A program made the position numbers and the translations under genes. Of a DNA stretch of 64,000 nucleotides, positions 43,511 through 52,071 are shown piece after piece. The stretch lies in contig NZ_JAGINT010000001.1 of the NCBI RefSeq assembly GCF_017876295.1, positions 1,364,001-1,428,000 on the forward strand. The letters are read 5' to 3'. The stretch's first letter is position 1. Every line of letters begins with the position of its first letter. This DNA is from Kribbella aluminosa. GTDB taxonomy: Bacteria; Actinomycetota; Actinomycetes; Propionibacteriales; Kribbellaceae. The notes beneath the pieces are model-generated. The model saw only the letters and a program-made list of their open reading frames with translations, was not told where the DNA came from and did no database searches.

Positions 43511-44176
43511 ATGACTGTCGCGCGGTTCAAGGACCTGTGTGTGGACGTGGCGTCCCCGAGTGAGATGGCTGCGTTCTGGGGGCGGGTGATCGGGCTGACG
43601 ACGCCCGCCGACAACCCCGGCGTGCTGGTTGGCGACGTACCGGAGAAGACCATCTGGATGTGCCGGGTGCCGGAGCCGAAGATCGTGAAGAACCGCGTCC
43701 ACCTGGACGTGCACACCGGCGCCGTCGCGAATCTGCAAGCAGCAGGTGCGACCATTCAGTCCGACGAGCAGCGCTGGACCGTGCTCACGGATCCGGAAGG
43801 CGGCGAGTTCTGCGGGTTCGTGCGCGACACCGACCCGGCGTACCGGCTGATGGAGTTGGTGGTCGACTCGACCGACCCGGAGCGGCAGGCGCGCTGGTGG
43901 GCGGGCGTCGTCGGCGGTGATGTCGCGAGTACGCCGGACGCGCCGTGGTACTGGCTCGAGAACGTCCCCGGCCTCCCGTTCCCGTACTGGGTGTTCGTCC
44001 CGGTCCCGGAGGCCAAGACCGTCAAGAACCGGATCCACTGGGACGTCACCGCACCCGCCCTGCAACCGGTGATGGACGCGGGTGCGACACTGCTCCGGCC
44101 CCGGGACGGCGAGATCGGCTGGCACGTCTGCGCCGACCCCGAGGGCAACGAGTTCTGCGTGTTCCTGCCTGCCTGA
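43511..44176 (+). CDS. VOC-superfamily protein with two glyoxalase-like domains
   Basis: The product has 221 residues, made of two similar halves. Each begins like ASPSEMAAFWGRVIGLTTPA or STDPERQARWWAGVVGGDVA and contains PKIVKNRVHLDV or AKTVKNRIHWDV and ends with DPEGGEFCGF or DPEGNEFCVF. The repeated HLDV/HWDV histidine and the EFC glutamate are the usual VOC metal ligands. The substrate is unknown; many actinobacterial paralogues of this type are annotated only by fold. It lies between the CGNR gene (10 bases) and dapE (9 bases). Confidence 0.85.
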   Translation: MTVARFKDLCVDVASPSEMAAFWGRVIGLTTPADNPGVLVGDVPEKTIWMCRVPEPKIVKNRVHLDVHTGAVANLQAAGATIQSDEQRWTVLTDPEGGEFCGFVRDTDPAYRLMELVVDSTDPERQARWWAGVVGGDVASTPDAPWYWLENVPGLPFPYWVFVPVPEAKTVKNRIHWDVTAPALQPVMDAGATLLRPRDGEIGWHVCADPEGNEFCVFLPA

Positions 44177-44185
44177 GGAGTCTGC

Positions 44186-45253
44186 ATGACCAAGTTGGAC
44201 CTGACCACGGGTGCCGCGGACCTGACCGAGGCGCTGGTGAACGTCTCCTCGGTCAGCGGTACCGAGGAGAAGCTCGCCGACAAGGTGGAGAAGGCGCTCT
44301 CGGCGTACCCGCACCTGAAGGTGTTCCGGCACGGCAACACCGTCGTTGCGCGGACCGACCTCGGCCGCGACGAGCGCGTCGTCGTCGCCGGCCACCTCGA
44401 CACCGTGCCGCTCAACGACAACCTCCCGGCCCGCCGCGCCGACGGCCTGATCCACGGCCTCGGCGCCTGCGACATGAAGGGCGGCGTCGCGGTCGCACTC
44501 CGCCTGGCCGCGACCCTCGACGAGCCGAACCGGGACATCACCTATGTCTTCTACGACTGCGAGGAGATCGAGGCCGAGCGGAACGGTCTGTACAAGCTGA
44601 CCCGCTCCAACCCCGAGCTGCTCGAAGGCGTGTTCGCGGTCGTGATGGAGCCGTCGAACGCGGTCGTCGAGGCCGGCTGCCAGGGCACCATGCGGATCGA
44701 GGTGACCACCCGCGGCGAACGCGCGCACTCGGCCCGCTCGTGGATGGGTTCGAACGCGATCCACGCCGCGGGCGAGGTGCTCGCGCGGCTTTCGGCGTAC
44801 GAGCCGCGCCGGGTGCCGATCGACGGGCTCGAGTACCGCGAGGGGCTGAACGCGGTCGCGATCAGTGGCGGCGTCGCGGGCAACGTCGTACCGGATCTGT
44901 GCACGGTGACGATCAACTACCGGTTCGCTCCGAGCCGGTCGGAGGCGGAGGCCGAGGCGCATCTGCGGGAGGTGTTCGAGGGGTACGACGTGGTCGTCAC
45001 GGACTCGGCGCCCGGCGGACTGCCCGGGCTGGAGCGGCCGGCCGCGGCGGCGTTCCTGCAGGTGGTGGGCGGGGATCCGCAGCCGAAGTTCGGATGGACG
45101 GACGTGGCCCGGTTCACGCTGCTCGGCGTACCGGCGGTGAACTACGGGCCGGGCGACCCGCTGTACGCGCACAAACAGGACGAGTTCGTGCCGGAGGCGG
45201 AGATCGAGCTGTGTGAACAGCGGCTGAGGAGTTGGTTGACAGGCCGCGCCTGA
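44186..45253 (+). CDS. dapE: Succinyl-diaminopimelate desuccinylase
   Basis: The product has 355 residues, the actinobacterial DapE length. M20 peptidase motifs are AGHLDTVP (first zinc histidine and aspartate), GACDMKGGVAVALRLAATLD (bridging aspartate) and FYDCEEIEAE (general base and zinc ligand). Later FGWTDVARFTLLGVPAVNYG and ending YAHKQDEFVP give the last histidine. It releases succinate from N-succinyl-LL-DAP in lysine/meso-DAP synthesis, complementing dapD at 17.1 kb. It follows the VOC gene by nine bases; the LOG-family gene starts 38 bases after it. Confidence 0.92.
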   Translation: MTKLDLTTGAADLTEALVNVSSVSGTEEKLADKVEKALSAYPHLKVFRHGNTVVARTDLGRDERVVVAGHLDTVPLNDNLPARRADGLIHGLGACDMKGGVAVALRLAATLDEPNRDITYVFYDCEEIEAERNGLYKLTRSNPELLEGVFAVVMEPSNAVVEAGCQGTMRIEVTTRGERAHSARSWMGSNAIHAAGEVLARLSAYEPRRVPIDGLEYREGLNAVAISGGVAGNVVPDLCTVTINYRFAPSRSEAEAEAHLREVFEGYDVVVTDSAPGGLPGLERPAAAAFLQVVGGDPQPKFGWTDVARFTLLGVPAVNYGPGDPLYAHKQDEFVPEAEIELCEQRLRSWLTGRA

Positions 45254-45291
45254 AGCAGGCTCGGCTACCGGTCAGGCAATAACCTGGAGGC

Positions 45292-46137
45292 ATGTCAGAA
45301 CCATCGATCCACCCCGACCGTCCGGTCGGCCAGCAGCAGCGCGGGCCGGTCACGATGCGGCGCAAGCAGGTGCAGCAGTCCACGTCCGAGCAGCGGCTGC
45401 TGGACAGTCGCGGCCCGTCGGACTGGGTGCACACCGACCCGTGGCGGGTGCTGCGCATCCAGTCGGAGTTCATCGAGGGATTCGGGATGCTGGCCGAGCT
45501 CGGGTCCGCGATCAGCGTGTTCGGGTCGGCGCGGACGAAGCCGAACGACGCGATGTACGTCGCCGCGGAGCAGTTCGGGCGGAAGCTGGTCGAGGCCGGG
45601 TACGCCGTGATCACCGGCGGCGGGCCGGGCGTGATGGAGGCCGCGAACAAGGGCGCGTCCGAGGCCGGCGGGGTGTCGGTCGGGCTCGGGATCGAGCTGC
45701 CCTTCGAGAACGGCATGAACGAGTGGGTCGACATCGGGATGAACTTCCGGTACTTCTTCACCCGGAAGACGATGTTCGTGAAGTACGCGCAGGGGTTCGT
45801 GGTGATGCCGGGCGGGTTCGGCACGCTGGACGAGCTGTTCGAGGCGCTCACGCTGGCGCAGACGCGGAAGGTCACGTCGTTCCCGGTCGTGCTCTTCGGT
45901 ACGTCGTACTGGGGCGGCCTGGTCGACTGGCTCCGTACGACGATGCTCGAGGACGGCAAGATCTCCGCGGCCGACCTGGACATGTTCGTGGTCACCGACG
46001 ACGTGGACGAGGCGATCAGCTACATCGTCAAGGCCGGCGAACTGGCCGACGCCGCCGCCGACGAAGCCGCCGAGACCGCCGCGGCCCAGGTCGACGGCAG
46101 CTCGCGCTCCCACCCACTCGGCTCCGACGGGAGCTGA
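45292..46137 (+). CDS. LOG-family (TIGR00730) nucleoside 5'-monophosphate phosphoribohydrolase-like protein
   Basis: The product has 281 residues. The Rossmann core contains SVFGSARTKPNDAMY, GYAVITGGGPGVMEAANKGA and the signature MPGGFGTLDELFEALTLAQT. Small LOG proteins release cytokinin-like bases from AMP derivatives. Longer actinobacterial members like this one, found beside dapE in many genomes, have no proven substrate. An N-terminal 60 residues (RKQVQQSTSEQRLLDSRGPS) precede the fold and are typical of the long subgroup. The C-terminal 30 residues are alanine-rich and acidic. Confidence 0.88.
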   Translation: MSEPSIHPDRPVGQQQRGPVTMRRKQVQQSTSEQRLLDSRGPSDWVHTDPWRVLRIQSEFIEGFGMLAELGSAISVFGSARTKPNDAMYVAAEQFGRKLVEAGYAVITGGGPGVMEAANKGASEAGGVSVGLGIELPFENGMNEWVDIGMNFRYFFTRKTMFVKYAQGFVVMPGGFGTLDELFEALTLAQTRKVTSFPVVLFGTSYWGGLVDWLRTTMLEDGKISAADLDMFVVTDDVDEAISYIVKAGELADAAADEAAETAAAQVDGSSRSHPLGSDGS

Positions 46138-46237
46138 GACGTCACGCTGGTGGATGACGCCTGCTACGCGCTGGCGTGACCCCGCAAATCCCGGGTGATT
46201 GTGCGGTTGACTCGGGCGGCATGGCACGATCGGTCCC

Positions 46238-48619
46238 GTGATGTGGTTCTTCGGGCTGATCGTGGTGCTGTTGATCGGGGCTGTCGCGGTGGTGGCCTCG
46301 GGTCGTTGGGGTGCCATGAGCACGGCGTACGACGACCGTCCCGACATGTCGGTGCCGGCCCGGCAGGCGCTGACCTCGACCGACATCGAGTCGGCCCGGT
46401 TCGCGGTCGGCGTGCACGGATACCGGATGGACGAGGTCGACACCCTGCTCGAACGCGTCGCGAAGGAGGTCGCCGAACGCGACCGCCGCATCGCCGACCT
46501 CGAACGCGCCGTCGCCCCCATCGTCGACTCCCCCGAGGGCCACGGCTTCACCTCGAACCCGTACAGCACCCCCGAATTCGACGACACCGGCACCCACCAG
46601 CCCATCCTCGTCGGCGGCACGTTCCCGAACCCCGCCACCACACCCGAAACCACCCAAGCCGCAGCCCCCAGCCCCGAAGCCCCCACCACCGAACCCGGTG
46701 CCGTCGACCCGATGGGCGAGCGGACAGAGCCCGGCGCCCTCGCCGAACAGACGGGTGCAGCAGTCGCCGCTGGTGGAGCCGCCGGCGCGGCGAACGCTGG
46801 CAGGTCGGAGGGCGCTGCGCCCGGTGGGACGAATGCTGGCAGGGCGGGTACGCCGGATGCTGCAGCCGGCGCTGGCACCGCAGCAGGCTCCGGAATGGCA
46901 GCTGCTGGGGCGGCGGCTGGCGCAGCGCTTGTCGGAGGAACCGCTGGTACGACGGACGCCCGGAGAGCTGCTGGTACGACGGATGTCGAGGGAGCGGCTG
47001 GTACGACGGATGCCGCAGGAGCGGCTGGTACGACGGATGCCGCAGGAGCGGCTGGTACGACGGATGCCGCAGGAGCGGCTGGTACGACGGATGCCGTCGC
47101 CGGGGCGGATGACGACGAGCCGGAGACACGTGAGCTCCCCCGGGCGAGCCAGGCCGCCGCGGACGAGTACGAACGCCTGCAGGCCGAAGCACGCGCCGTA
47201 CTGGAAGCCCAGTCGCAGCCAGTAACCCCCCGCCGCGCCCCGGCCCCCCACGAGCCGGCCAGCACGCAGCCGCCGCACGAAGCGCCTCCCACGCAGCCGC
47301 CTGAAGACGCGCTGTCGCAGGCGCCACAAGATGAGCAGCCGCAGGCTTCCTACCAATCGTCCCAGGCTCCTTACCAGCCTTCCCCGGACTCCTTCCAGCA
47401 GTCCAGCCAGGGCGTGTCGCCCGTGGAGGCGGTGCCGCTCACCCCCGCGCAGCAGTACGACCAGTTGAAGCTCAACCAGCCGGCGCCCGTACGGCTGCAG
47501 CAGCCGACAGCACCACCTGCGACCGACGAGCAAACCCACACCGAGCCCGCGCCGGCATCCCCAGCACCCGCGGCTCCCGCGGAGCAGTCAGCTGCCGCGG
47601 AGCAGGCAGCACCCGCGGAGCAGTCCGCGGGAGCTGAGCAGCCGACCCGGGTGGAGTGGCAGCAGGCATCGGCCGCGTCAGCTGACCAGCCGTCCCGCTC
47701 GGAGTGGCAGCGGGCGCCGGCCGGGTCGGGTGAGCAGCCGTCCGACGTGGAGTGGCAGCAGGCATCGGCCGCGTCAGCTGACCAGCCGTCCCGCTCGGAG
47801 TGGCAGCGGGCGCCGGCCGGGTCGGGTGAGCAGCCGTCCGACGTGGAGTGGCAGCGGGTGCCGGACGCGTCAGGTGAGCGACCATCCCGCGGGGATTGGC
47901 GGCAGGCGTCGAGCGAGCTGACTGCGTCGAGCGAGCAGCAGGCGGGTGCTGGCCAGGCGGACGGGCTTGGTGGGCGGGCTGCTGCTGATGGAGACGTGGG
48001 TACGGCGTCCGCGGTGCACTGGACGGCGCAGCCGGCAGTACAACCGGAGCAGCCAAACGATCGACACCAGCCCCAGCCGGAGACCCAGCCACAGCAGGAG
48101 CCGCAGCACCAGCGGGAGCCGCAGCAGAAGTACCAGCAGGAGCCGCAGCACCAGTACGAGCAGGAGCCTCAGCACCAGCAGGAGCTGCAGCACCAGTACC
48201 AGCAGCACCCGCAGGAGCCCGAGTACCCGCAGGAGCCGCAGCACCAGGAGCACCAACAGGTGGCGCGGCAGCCGTACGACGGTGGTCAGCGGGACGGGAA
48301 CCTCGGGCAGGGGCAGGACGGTTGGCAGCAGCGCGGTGGCCCTGCGCGCAGTGAGGGTGCGCAGCAGGCAAGTGTTGAGAGGCCGGGCCGGGCGGAGCCA
48401 GCTAGCGGACCGCAGTCGGCTGACGAGGCGCGGTCGGTTAACGGGCCGGAGTCGGCTAGCGGGCCGGAGTTGGGTGACGGGTTGGGCTCGGCGGGCGGCG
48501 GGGTGGGGGACGAGTCTGGGAACGGGGCGGTTGATGGTGAGGCGAGTGGTGCGGAGGGGTGGCGGTTTTGGCCGCCGGCGGGGCAGGAGGGGGAAGGGGC
48601 CTATCAGCGGCCTAGCTGA
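46238..48619 (+). CDS. DivIVA-domain membrane protein with long low-complexity repeat tail
   Basis: The product has 793 residues from GTG 46238 (or ATG 46241). A membrane helix at about 3-22 (WFFGLIVVLLIGAVAVVASG) precedes a short DivIVA-like segment, IESARFAVGVHGYRMDEVDT followed by LLERVAKEVAERDRRIADLE, which is a coiled coil. This head, about 95 residues, is a common actinobacterial protein on its own. Beyond it come some 650 residues of alanine-, proline- and glutamine-rich sequence: 9-residue GTTDAAGAA units, two identical 32-residue units and QEPQHQ-like repeats, ending GWRFWPPAGQEGEGAYQRPS. A role in polar growth or division is inferred from the DivIVA segment. The tail is likely disordered and variable in length. 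Confidence 0.75.
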   Translation: MMWFFGLIVVLLIGAVAVVASGRWGAMSTAYDDRPDMSVPARQALTSTDIESARFAVGVHGYRMDEVDTLLERVAKEVAERDRRIADLERAVAPIVDSPEGHGFTSNPYSTPEFDDTGTHQPILVGGTFPNPATTPETTQAAAPSPEAPTTEPGAVDPMGERTEPGALAEQTGAAVAAGGAAGAANAGRSEGAAPGGTNAGRAGTPDAAAGAGTAAGSGMAAAGAAAGAALVGGTAGTTDARRAAGTTDVEGAAGTTDAAGAAGTTDAAGAAGTTDAAGAAGTTDAVAGADDDEPETRELPRASQAAADEYERLQAEARAVLEAQSQPVTPRRAPAPHEPASTQPPHEAPPTQPPEDALSQAPQDEQPQASYQSSQAPYQPSPDSFQQSSQGVSPVEAVPLTPAQQYDQLKLNQPAPVRLQQPTAPPATDEQTHTEPAPASPAPAAPAEQSAAAEQAAPAEQSAGAEQPTRVEWQQASAASADQPSRSEWQRAPAGSGEQPSDVEWQQASAASADQPSRSEWQRAPAGSGEQPSDVEWQRVPDASGERPSRGDWRQASSELTASSEQQAGAGQADGLGGRAAADGDVGTASAVHWTAQPAVQPEQPNDRHQPQPETQPQQEPQHQREPQQKYQQEPQHQYEQEPQHQQELQHQYQQHPQEPEYPQEPQHQEHQQVARQPYDGGQRDGNLGQGQDGWQQRGGPARSEGAQQASVERPGRAEPASGPQSADEARSVNGPESASGPELGDGLGSAGGGVGDESGNGAVDGEASGAEGWRFWPPAGQEGEGAYQRPS
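46937..47097 (+). repeat. 27-bp tandem repeat in the DivIVA-domain gene
   Basis: Unit of nine codons (AAGTTDAAG). Two degenerate copies (AGTTDARR, AAGTTDVEG) are followed by four nearly identical ones. Each unit contains GCTGGTACGACGGATGCCG, so slipped-strand length change is likely. Confidence 0.85.
47651..47925 (+). repeat. 96-bp tandem repeat in the DivIVA-domain gene
   Basis: Two copies that look identical (47651-47746 and 47747-47842) encode 32 residues each, starting VEWQQASAASADQPSRSEWQ. A diverged partial third copy (VEWQRVPDASGERPSRGDW) follows. Absence of synonymous differences between the first two points to a recent duplication. Confidence 0.85.
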
Positions 48620-49092
48620 TGGGGGTTTCGGGGAGTTGTCACGCGGCGGCGTCGGTGGAGTTGGGGTTGGCGCCTGAGGATGCGTGGGCGGTGGTGATGG
48701 ACTGGGAGCGGCAGTCGCGGTGGATGTTGTTCACGCGGGTGTGGGCGACCGGGAACGCTGGCTCCGGCGTCGGCGGGGGAGTTGCGGCGCGTACTTCTGT
48801 CGGTGGCATCGGGTTCACTGACGACATGGTCATCACCCACTGGGATCCGCCGCGCGACTGCACGGTGAAACACCTCGGCAAGGTCGTCCGCGGCACTGGT
48901 ACGTTCACGATCGAGCCGAGGGCGTACTGCGGTGCGGGGCCGGACGACTTGTACGGCAGCGCGTTCATTTGGTCCGAGGACGTCGTGCCGCCGTTCGGAC
49001 GGCTCGGTGTGTTCGCCTGGCCGATCGTCCGGCCGGTGTTCGAAGCCATGATGCGGATCTCGCTCCGCCGGCTCGTGAAGGAGATCCAGTGA
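48619..49092 (+). CDS. SRPBCC-family (START-like) protein
   Basis: The product has 157 residues. The helix-grip fold is seen in ASVELGLAPEDAWAVVMDWE and WMLFTRVWATGN, then GIGFTDDMVITHWDPPRDCT and the long C-terminal helix FGRLGVFAWPIVRPVFEAMM. These proteins bind hydrophobic ligands or act as polyketide cyclases and similar; the ligand here is unknown. The ATG shares a base with the previous stop (TGATG), and its own stop overlaps the DNA glycosylase GTG by four bases, so three genes are tightly coupled from 46.2 to 49.6 kb. Confidence 0.8.
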   Translation: MGVSGSCHAAASVELGLAPEDAWAVVMDWERQSRWMLFTRVWATGNAGSGVGGGVAARTSVGGIGFTDDMVITHWDPPRDCTVKHLGKVVRGTGTFTIEPRAYCGAGPDDLYGSAFIWSEDVVPPFGRLGVFAWPIVRPVFEAMMRISLRRLVKEIQ

Positions 49093-49649
49093 CGGTGACG
49101 GGCCCGGACGGGCAGCAGCGGTGTGGTTGGGCGACGTCGGCTCCGGAGTACGTCGAGTATCACGACACCGAGTGGGGCAAGGAGATCCGGAACGACGTCG
49201 GGCTGTTCGAGCGGATGACGCTCGAAGGGTTCCAGTCGGGCCTGTCCTGGATCACGATCCTGCGCAAACGGGAGAACTTCCGGACCGCGTTCGCGCACTT
49301 CGACCCGGAGACGATCGCGAAGTACGGCGACGCCGACTTCGACCGGCTGATGGCCGACCCGGGGATCGTCCGGAACCGGTTGAAGATCAACGCGACGATC
49401 TCGAACGCCCGCGCGCTGCTGGACCTGGCCGACGGCGAGTTCACCGAGCTGCTCTGGTCGTTCCGGCCCGCGAAGCAGAAGATCCCGAAGACCCTCGCCG
49501 ACGTACCGGCCACCACGCCGGAGTCGATCGCCCTGTCGAAGGCGTTGAAGAAGCACGGATTCGTGTTCGTCGGACCCACCACGGCGTACGCGTTGATGCA
49601 GGCTACAGGCATCGTGAACGACCACCTGAAGACCTGCATCGCACGCTGA
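49089..49649 (+). CDS. tag: DNA-3-methyladenine glycosylase I
   Basis: From GTG at 49089 the product has 186 residues, the normal Tag length. RCGWATSAPEYVEYHDTEWG gives the first zinc cysteine and the family start. LFERMTLEGFQSGLSWITIL is the catalytic helix region with its glutamate. KKHGFVFVGPTTAYALMQAT and the terminal VNDHLKTC supply the remaining histidine and cysteine ligands. It excises 3-methyladenine from DNA in base excision repair. It is translationally coupled to the SRPBCC gene, a common actinobacterial arrangement. Confidence 0.93.
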   Translation: MTVTGPDGQQRCGWATSAPEYVEYHDTEWGKEIRNDVGLFERMTLEGFQSGLSWITILRKRENFRTAFAHFDPETIAKYGDADFDRLMADPGIVRNRLKINATISNARALLDLADGEFTELLWSFRPAKQKIPKTLADVPATTPESIALSKALKKHGFVFVGPTTAYALMQATGIVNDHLKTCIAR

Positions 49650-49840
49650 ATCTCGTGCACGTGCATCTGCAAAAGGCAACTGCATAAGGCTCTTTGCCGA
49701 AATCCAAAGACAAACGGCTGAACGAGTTGTGCTCCGGGCACAGAACGTGATGAGGTATTCAGCGGGCTCCCCGACTGTCAGGTGGTTGTCCGGCCGTGAC
49801 TCGCCCGGCCGGAACGCGGTCGTGGAGCCCACCAAACGTT

Positions 49841-51932
49841 CTACGGGTGCCTGTTGATCCCGTCCGAAGTGAAGCTGGTCCGGAACACATCTGTTCCGGT
49901 CAGCCCGCTCAGTTGGGTGCCGTCCGCGGTCGTGGTGAGGTACAGGTTGGCTTCCGCGTAGGCGTCCGCGGCGTCGTCGTTCGCAGTACCGAACTGTCGC
50001 GTCCAGGTCGGCGTGTGATCCGGCGAGTACTTCGCCAGCACGCCGTCGAACTTCCCGAGTGGCGTCTCCAGCGCGCCGTCCGTGAACCCGCCGACGTACA
50101 CCGAACCGCCTGCGTCCACAGCGATCGCGGCGCCCTTGTCGTTGCCGCTCGTCCCGAACTGGTCGCGCCAGGTCAGTACGCCGTCCGCGTCCGCGCGGGC
50201 GACCACGATGTCCTTGTCGCCGATCGACGTCCGCGCGAAGTCGCCGGCCGTGTACCCGGTCAGATACACCCCACCAGCAGGATCCGCCGCGAGCCCCCAC
50301 ACCTCGTCGGACTCCGACGTACCGAACTGCTTGGTCCACACCGCATCACCTGCGGTCGAGTACCTCGCAAGGAACCCGTCGACGCCACCGGCCGACGTAC
50401 CGAACGAGCCGCCCGTCATCCCGCCGACGTACACCGAACCATCGGACACGGCGACAGCCATCCCCTTGTCCTCGCCCGCGCTGCCGTTCTGCCGCAGCCA
50501 CACCTGCTTCCCGTCGCCGTCGTACCGCGCGACGAACACGTCCTTGTCGCCCTGGTTCGCACCGCCCAGCGCGCCCTTCGTATAACCACCGACGTACACA
50601 TCCGTCCCGTCGATGGCCACCGAATAGCTGCGATCCGCCACCCCCGGTACGCCGAACTGCGTCAGCCAGCGCCGATTCCCGTCACCGTCGTACTGCGCCA
50701 CGAACGCATCGTCGGTGGAGTTCCCCGGATGCGCCCCGTCCAGGTCGCCGTTCGTGTACCCGGTCACCACGACCCGCCCGTTCGCGTCCACCGCAACGCC
50801 GTACGCGCGGTCGGTCCCGCTCGACCCGAGCGACCGCGTCCAGGCCCTCGACCCGTCCGCGGCGTACTTGACCAGCGACACGTCCGTCCCGGAAACCGCC
50901 TGGTAAACGTTGCCCGAGGCATCGGTCGCGATCCCGCCCGCGCGGTCGTCGCCGCCGGTGTCGGTGATCTCGGCCTGCATCGGCGTGGCCGGCGGCTTCC
51001 CGAGGTACTGGAAGATGTACTTCGCGCCTTCGGCGAACGTCGGCCCCCAGACGTCCCAGTCGTGCCCGCCGTCGACGACGCGGAACTCCGACGTCAGGTT
51101 CGGCACCCGGGACGCCTGGTTGAACACCACGTGTGCCTCGAAGTCGAGGTCGTGGGTGGCGTCGATCGGCTTCGGGTTCTTGTACTCGTCGTCGCCGACC
51201 GCGATGAACACGTGCGACTGCTGTCCGCTCGCCGCGAACGACTTCAGCGCCGCCGGCCAGTTCAGCTTCAGGTACGTCGCCTCGACGAACGGATCCTTAC
51301 CCTTGCCGAAGGCACCGAAATCGCGGGTGCTGGAATCGCTCGGCGGCAACGGGAAGTACACCGCCGGGCTGAGCACGATGCCGGCACCGAACACGTCCGG
51401 GTGCGCCAGCGTGTACCGCAGCGCGCCGGCCCCCGCCCATCGAGTATCCGGCGATCGCGCGGCCGGTGCGGTCGGCGATCGTCCGGTACGTCGCATCGAC
51501 CTGCGGCACCAGGTCCTTGAAGAACGCGGTCTCGACGGGCCGGCCGGGGTCGGCGCCCTTGTACGCCGAGTCGACGTACCAGCTCGCCCGGCTGCTCCAC
51601 GGCGCGTCCGGCATGATCGCGATCGCGGGCGGGATCTCGCCGCTGCCGATCAGCTCGTCCAGGCGGCTCTTCACCTGCGTCCACGCGCTCATCGAGTCGC
51701 CGCGGCCGTGCAGCAGGTAGATCACCGGGTACCGGCGGGTGGACTCGTCGTACCCGGCCGGCAGGTAGACGTTGTAGTTGATGTCCTCACCGAGCGTCGC
51801 GGAGCGAACGGCGGCGGACTTGATGACTCCGGGCGGCCCGGGCGGCGCAGGCGGCGCGGCACCGGATCCAGGGACGACGAGACTCCCGACCAGCGTGGCA
51901 GCGGTCAGGACAGGCAGCAGCAGTTTCCTCAC
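49841..51932 (-). CDS. Secreted esterase fused to an SBBP-type beta-propeller, apparent +1 frameshift
   Basis: A Sec signal (MRKLLLPVLTAATLVGSLVV) leads into an esterase-D/feruloyl-esterase-like alpha/beta hydrolase: YPVIYLLHGRGDSMSAWTQV, then the nucleophile elbow AGYSMGG. There the frame breaks: the remainder, ALRYTLAHPDVFGAGIVLSP and VVDGGHDWDVW (catalytic histidine region), is in the next frame. Removing one base from the C run at 51430-51434 gives GYSMGGAGALRY and about 696 residues. From about residue 300 come seven SBBP repeats of about 50 residues (DKDVFVARYDGDGKQVWLRQ and GNVY/GSVYVGGxT). It would act outside on ester-linked or acylated polymer. A near-palindromic operator lies just upstream of the ATG. 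Confidence 0.8.
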
Positions 51933-51940
51933 ACGGCAGT

Positions 51941-51968
51941 TTGTAATCGCTTACGTAAACGATTACAA
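51941..51968. promoter_or_regulatory. 28-bp near-palindromic operator upstream of the esterase-propeller gene
   Basis: The site is symmetrical about TTACGTAA, with outer arms TTGTAATCG and CGATTACAA and one mismatched position per half. It starts eight bases upstream of the ATG at 51932 (minus strand). Symmetry around CG is typical of LacI-family sites, but the sequence differs from both other operators in the window, so a distant regulator is expected. Confidence 0.65.
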
Positions 51969-51980
51969 GAGGCTGGGCTG

Positions 51981-52067
51981 TACCGAAGAACGGGCAGTGG
52001 TGACCGATTGCGCGGCGTGTCGGGCCGCCGGCGCCTCGAACAGGCGACCACTGCTCGTTCTTCGGTA
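51981..52067. terminator. Large hairpin downstream of the enoyl-CoA hydratase gene
   Basis: The 21-base arms 51981-52001 and 52047-52067 match with one mismatch (TACCGAAGAACG against CGTTCTTCGGTA at the base). The 45-base loop contains TTGCGCGGCGTGTCGG and GGCGCCTCG. It lies four bases beyond the stop of the gene at 52072 and should end that transcript. Confidence 0.7.
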
Positions 52068-52071
52068 CGCC

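Noticed and set aside
45295-47539. Long antisense ORFs opposite the LOG-family and DivIVA-domain genes
   Set aside because: Typical shadows in high-GC DNA; repeats on the antisense strand only mirror the sense repeats.
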